Made by a program: the position numbers and the translations under genes. The notes under the pieces were generated by a model. The model ran no database searches and was not told the origin of the DNA. It was given only the letters and a program-made list of their open reading frames with translations. From RECH01 sp964431105 (GTDB taxonomy: Bacteria > Cyanobacteriota > Cyanobacteriia > RECH01): 5,346 nucleotides of DNA. Numbering within the stretch: the first letter of the stretch is position 1; every line of letters begins with the position of its first letter. Below are positions 3,026 through 5,346 of this stretch, one piece after another. Where the stretch lies: contig CAYSIR010000298.1 of NCBI GenBank assembly GCA_964431105.1, positions 1-5,346 on the forward strand, given 5' to 3'.

Positions 3026-5320
3026 CTAACAGCGCTCATGGAACGTGCGATTAACTACGTCAAGCTGCTGTTCGCGGGTAAGTTTAATGAAGTTAACGGC
3101 ATAGCCTGAAACCCGGATGGTAAGCTGCGGATATTGTTCAGGATGATCCATGGCATCGACTAATGTCTCGCGGTTAAATACATTAACGTTGAGATGGAAA
3201 CCGCCATCGCGCCCATAACCGTCGAGCAGGGCTACCAAGTTGCTCATGCGATCGCTCTCTGTTCGGCCCAAGGCTCCTGGCACAATCGAGAACGTATTGG
3301 AAATGCCATCTTGGGCATCGGCATAGGGCAGCTTAGCCACCGAAGCGAGTGAGGCTACGGCACCGTTGGTGTCGCGTCCGTGCATGGGGTTAGCCCCTGG
3401 GGCAAAGGACTCACCATCGCGTCGTCCATCCGGTGTGTTGCCAGTTTTTTTGCCGTAGACCACGTTAGAGGTAATGGTGAGGATAGACTGGGTAGGGATC
3501 GCATCCCGGTAGGTCTTGTGCTTACGCAGTTCAGCCATGAAGGTTTGCAGCACCTGCACCGCCAGATCATCGGCCCGGTCGTCGTTGTTGCCGTACTTCG
3601 GAAAGTCGCCCTCAACGATGTAGTCCACGGCAAGCCCTCGCTCGTCCCGCACCACGCGCACGCTGGCGTATTTGATGGCAGCAAGGCTGTCTGCCACGAC
3701 CGATAAACCGGCCATTCCGTAAGCCATTGTCCGCACCACGTCGCGATCGTGCAGCGCCATCTCCAACCGCTCGTAGCAGTATTTGTCGTGCATGTAGTGA
3801 ATCACGTTCATGGTGTTGGCATAGGTCTTGGCTAACCATGCCATCATTTGCTGCATACGTGGCCAGACTTGGTCGTAGTTGAGTACGTCAGTCGTGATGG
3901 GAGCATAGGTTGGAGCAACCTGCACCCCAGAATGTTCATCCACGCCACCATTGATAGCGTAAAGCAGGCACTTAGCCATGTTTACCCGCGCCCCGAAAAA
4001 CTGCATCTGTTTGCCAATCGGCATCGCCGAGACGCAGCAGGCGATGCCATAGTCATCGCCCCAGTAAGACCGCATCAGGTCATCGTTTTCGTACTGAATC
4101 GAGCTGGTTTGAATCGACACTTGGGCACAGTAGCGCTTGAATGCTTCCGGCAGGCGTTCAGACCATAGCACTGTTAGATTCGGCTCTGGGGCGGGGCCGA
4201 GATTGATCAAAGTGTGAAGAATACGGAAACTGGTTTTGGTCACGAGGGGTCTGCCGTCCGCCCCTACACCACCGATGCACTCTGTGACCCAGGTGGGATC
4301 GCCGCTGAACAGCTCGTTGTAGCCGGGCGTTCGCAAGAACCGCACCATCCGCAGTTTCATGATGAAGTGGTCGATGACTTCCTGGGCTTCGGATTCGTTG
4401 ATTAGCCCGGCTTGGAGGTCATGCTCGATGTAAATATCCAGGAAGGTGGAAACCCGTCCCAAGGACATGGCGGCCCCGTTTTGCTCCTTGATCGCCGCTA
4501 GGTAACCAAAATAGAGCCACTGGATAGCTTCTTGGGCCGTTGCAGCGGGACGACCTAGGTCAAAACCGTAGGCTCTGCCCAGTTCTTTCAGTTCATTCAG
4601 GGCTTTAATTTGCTCAGAAATTTCTTCCCGCAGGCGAATGGTGGCTTCGTCAAGGCTGTCCAGTTCTAAGCTCTTTTTCTGAGCCTGTTTATCAGCGATG
4701 AGGCGATCGCATCCATAAAGCGCGACCCGCCGATAGTCACCAATGATCCGCCCCCGTCCATAGGCATCGGGCAACCCCGTGATAATCCCGGACTTGCGGC
4801 AGCGACGCATCTCGTCGGTGTACGCATCAAATACCCCATCATTATGGGTTTTGCGATACTGACTAAAGATGGTTTTCGTGACCGGATCAAGGTCATAGCT
4901 GTAGGCATTCAGCGATCCTTCTACAGTGCGAATGCCGCCGAAGGGCATAATGGCACGTTTTAAGGGCTGCTCGGTTTGTAAACCGACGATTTGTTCAAGG
5001 CTGCGATCGATGTAGCCAGGGGCGTGGCTTGTGATCCCTGATGGCACGGCAGTATCGGCATCCAGCACACCTCTCTCACGCTCGATCGCCATGAGATCTC
5101 TTACTTTATTCCATAACGCAATGGTGCGATCGGTGGCTGGTGTAAGAAAGCTGCCATCGCTGAGATAAGGAAGGTAGTTGGACTGAATGAAGCTACGCAC
5201 GTCTATCCCTTTCTCCCAATCGCCAGACGCGAAGGAGAGAGCAGGACGCTGGATGCGGATATCGGGCAAGTTTTGCTGTAGGGATAGGCTTTCAACAGTC
5301 ACGAGCAAATCTCCTGGCAT
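3026..5320 (-). CDS. pflB: Pyruvate formate-lyase (formate C-acetyltransferase)
   Basis: A cytoplasmic glycyl-radical enzyme of 764 residues that converts pyruvate and CoA to acetyl-CoA and formate. Every hallmark of true pyruvate formate-lyase is present. The adjacent catalytic cysteines are C428-C429 in YGIACCVSAMPIGKQMQFFG, and the radical glycine is G739 in RVSGYAVNF near the C-terminus. Also present are FLRTPGYNELFSGDP (328-342), INGGVDE (456-462), KTGNTPDGRR (625-634) and GANPMHGRD (642-650). Length and colinearity match E. coli PflB (about 760 residues); a loop before HLNVNV (709-714) is several residues shorter. The CC pair and VSGYA argue against a glycerol dehydratase or other glycyl-radical paralogue. 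The ATG at 5320 gives an N-terminus about 15 residues longer than E. coli up to GDW. A GTG at 5302 has a better Shine-Dalgarno. PflA is encoded 214 bp downstream. The enzyme is oxygen-sensitive, so fermentation in dark anoxia is the likely role. Confidence 0.97.
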   Translation of the reverse strand: MPGDLLVTVESLSLQQNLPDIRIQRPALSFASGDWEKGIDVRSFIQSNYLPYLSDGSFLTPATDRTIALWNKVRDLMAIERERGVLDADTAVPSGITSHAPGYIDRSLEQIVGLQTEQPLKRAIMPFGGIRTVEGSLNAYSYDLDPVTKTIFSQYRKTHNDGVFDAYTDEMRRCRKSGIITGLPDAYGRGRIIGDYRRVALYGCDRLIADKQAQKKSLELDSLDEATIRLREEISEQIKALNELKELGRAYGFDLGRPAATAQEAIQWLYFGYLAAIKEQNGAAMSLGRVSTFLDIYIEHDLQAGLINESEAQEVIDHFIMKLRMVRFLRTPGYNELFSGDPTWVTECIGGVGADGRPLVTKTSFRILHTLINLGPAPEPNLTVLWSERLPEAFKRYCAQVSIQTSSIQYENDDLMRSYWGDDYGIACCVSAMPIGKQMQFFGARVNMAKCLLYAINGGVDEHSGVQVAPTYAPITTDVLNYDQVWPRMQQMMAWLAKTYANTMNVIHYMHDKYCYERLEMALHDRDVVRTMAYGMAGLSVVADSLAAIKYASVRVVRDERGLAVDYIVEGDFPKYGNNDDRADDLAVQVLQTFMAELRKHKTYRDAIPTQSILTITSNVVYGKKTGNTPDGRRDGESFAPGANPMHGRDTNGAVASLASVAKLPYADAQDGISNTFSIVPGALGRTESDRMSNLVALLDGYGRDGGFHLNVNVFNRETLVDAMDHPEQYPQLTIRVSGYAVNFIKLTREQQLDVVNRTFHERC
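5300..5315 (-). promoter_or_regulatory. Strong Shine-Dalgarno favouring a GTG start for pflB
   Basis: On the minus strand AGGAG (5315-5311) is followed by eight bases and then an in-frame GTG (5302-5300), codon 7 of the ATG-started frame. The ATG at 5320 is preceded by CTCATAAACCT, which has no Shine-Dalgarno. Starting at GTG would give a 758-residue protein beginning MTVESLSLQQ, closer to E. coli PflB in length. Confidence 0.45.
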
Positions 5321-5346
5321 AGGTTTATGAGGTCAGTGCAGCACAT

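Noticed and set aside
3016..3030. GTTAG-AAAAA-CTAAC hairpin at the pflB stop as a terminator
   Set aside because: The stem is only five A/T-rich base pairs, it overlaps the stop codon, and its T-run is the loop rather than a tail. Too weak to call.
2836..3054. Plus-strand open frame of 72 codons in the pflB-pflA spacer
   Set aside because: It starts with TTG, has no Shine-Dalgarno, overlaps the pflB 3' end on the opposite strand and runs straight through the miniature element, whose 90-bp addition happens to keep the frame. No recognisable family.
3355..4908. Several open frames on both strands within pflB
   Set aside because: They are alternate-frame shadows of a full-length, motif-complete pflB.

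Overview
The window looks cyanobacterial. The octamer GCGATCGC (the HIP1 palindrome, strongly over-represented in many cyanobacterial genomes) occurs four times in 5.3 kb (1993-2000, 2800-2807, 3248-3255, 4703-4710), and the non-coding DNA is full of the short palindromic and tandem repeats usual in filamentous cyanobacteria. The exact genus cannot be read from this sequence.

All supported genes lie on the minus strand. Reading right to left (in the direction of transcription), they are: pyruvate formate-lyase PflB (5320-3026); a 214-bp spacer holding what appears to be an 82-bp miniature inverted-repeat element with an 8-bp target duplication; the PflB-activating radical-SAM enzyme PflA (2811-2062); a repeat-rich spacer of about 550 bp (2061-1514); a six-helix ferric-reductase-like flavohaem membrane protein (1513-176); and, four bases further on, the start of a small single-span membrane protein that leaves the window at position 1.

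PflB and PflA form a matched anaerobic pair. PflA uses S-adenosylmethionine and a 4Fe-4S cluster to place the glycyl radical on PflB, which then cleaves pyruvate with CoA to acetyl-CoA and formate. In a phototroph this would be dark, anoxic fermentation. The ferric-reductase-like protein and the small membrane protein look like a separate, translationally coupled unit; their position after pfl does not by itself prove a shared function.

The most interesting material is non-coding. There is the miniature element between pflB and pflA, a consensus -10 hexamer only five bases before the pflA start (suggesting a leaderless pflA transcript), and the 1550-1910 region. That region holds two exact tandem duplications and three long hairpins whose imperfect pairs are all G-U wobbles when read as plus-strand RNA. 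A second copy of one of these repeats sits, inverted, at the left window edge inside the partial gene. I see no defence system, RNA gene, CRISPR array or intact transposase.
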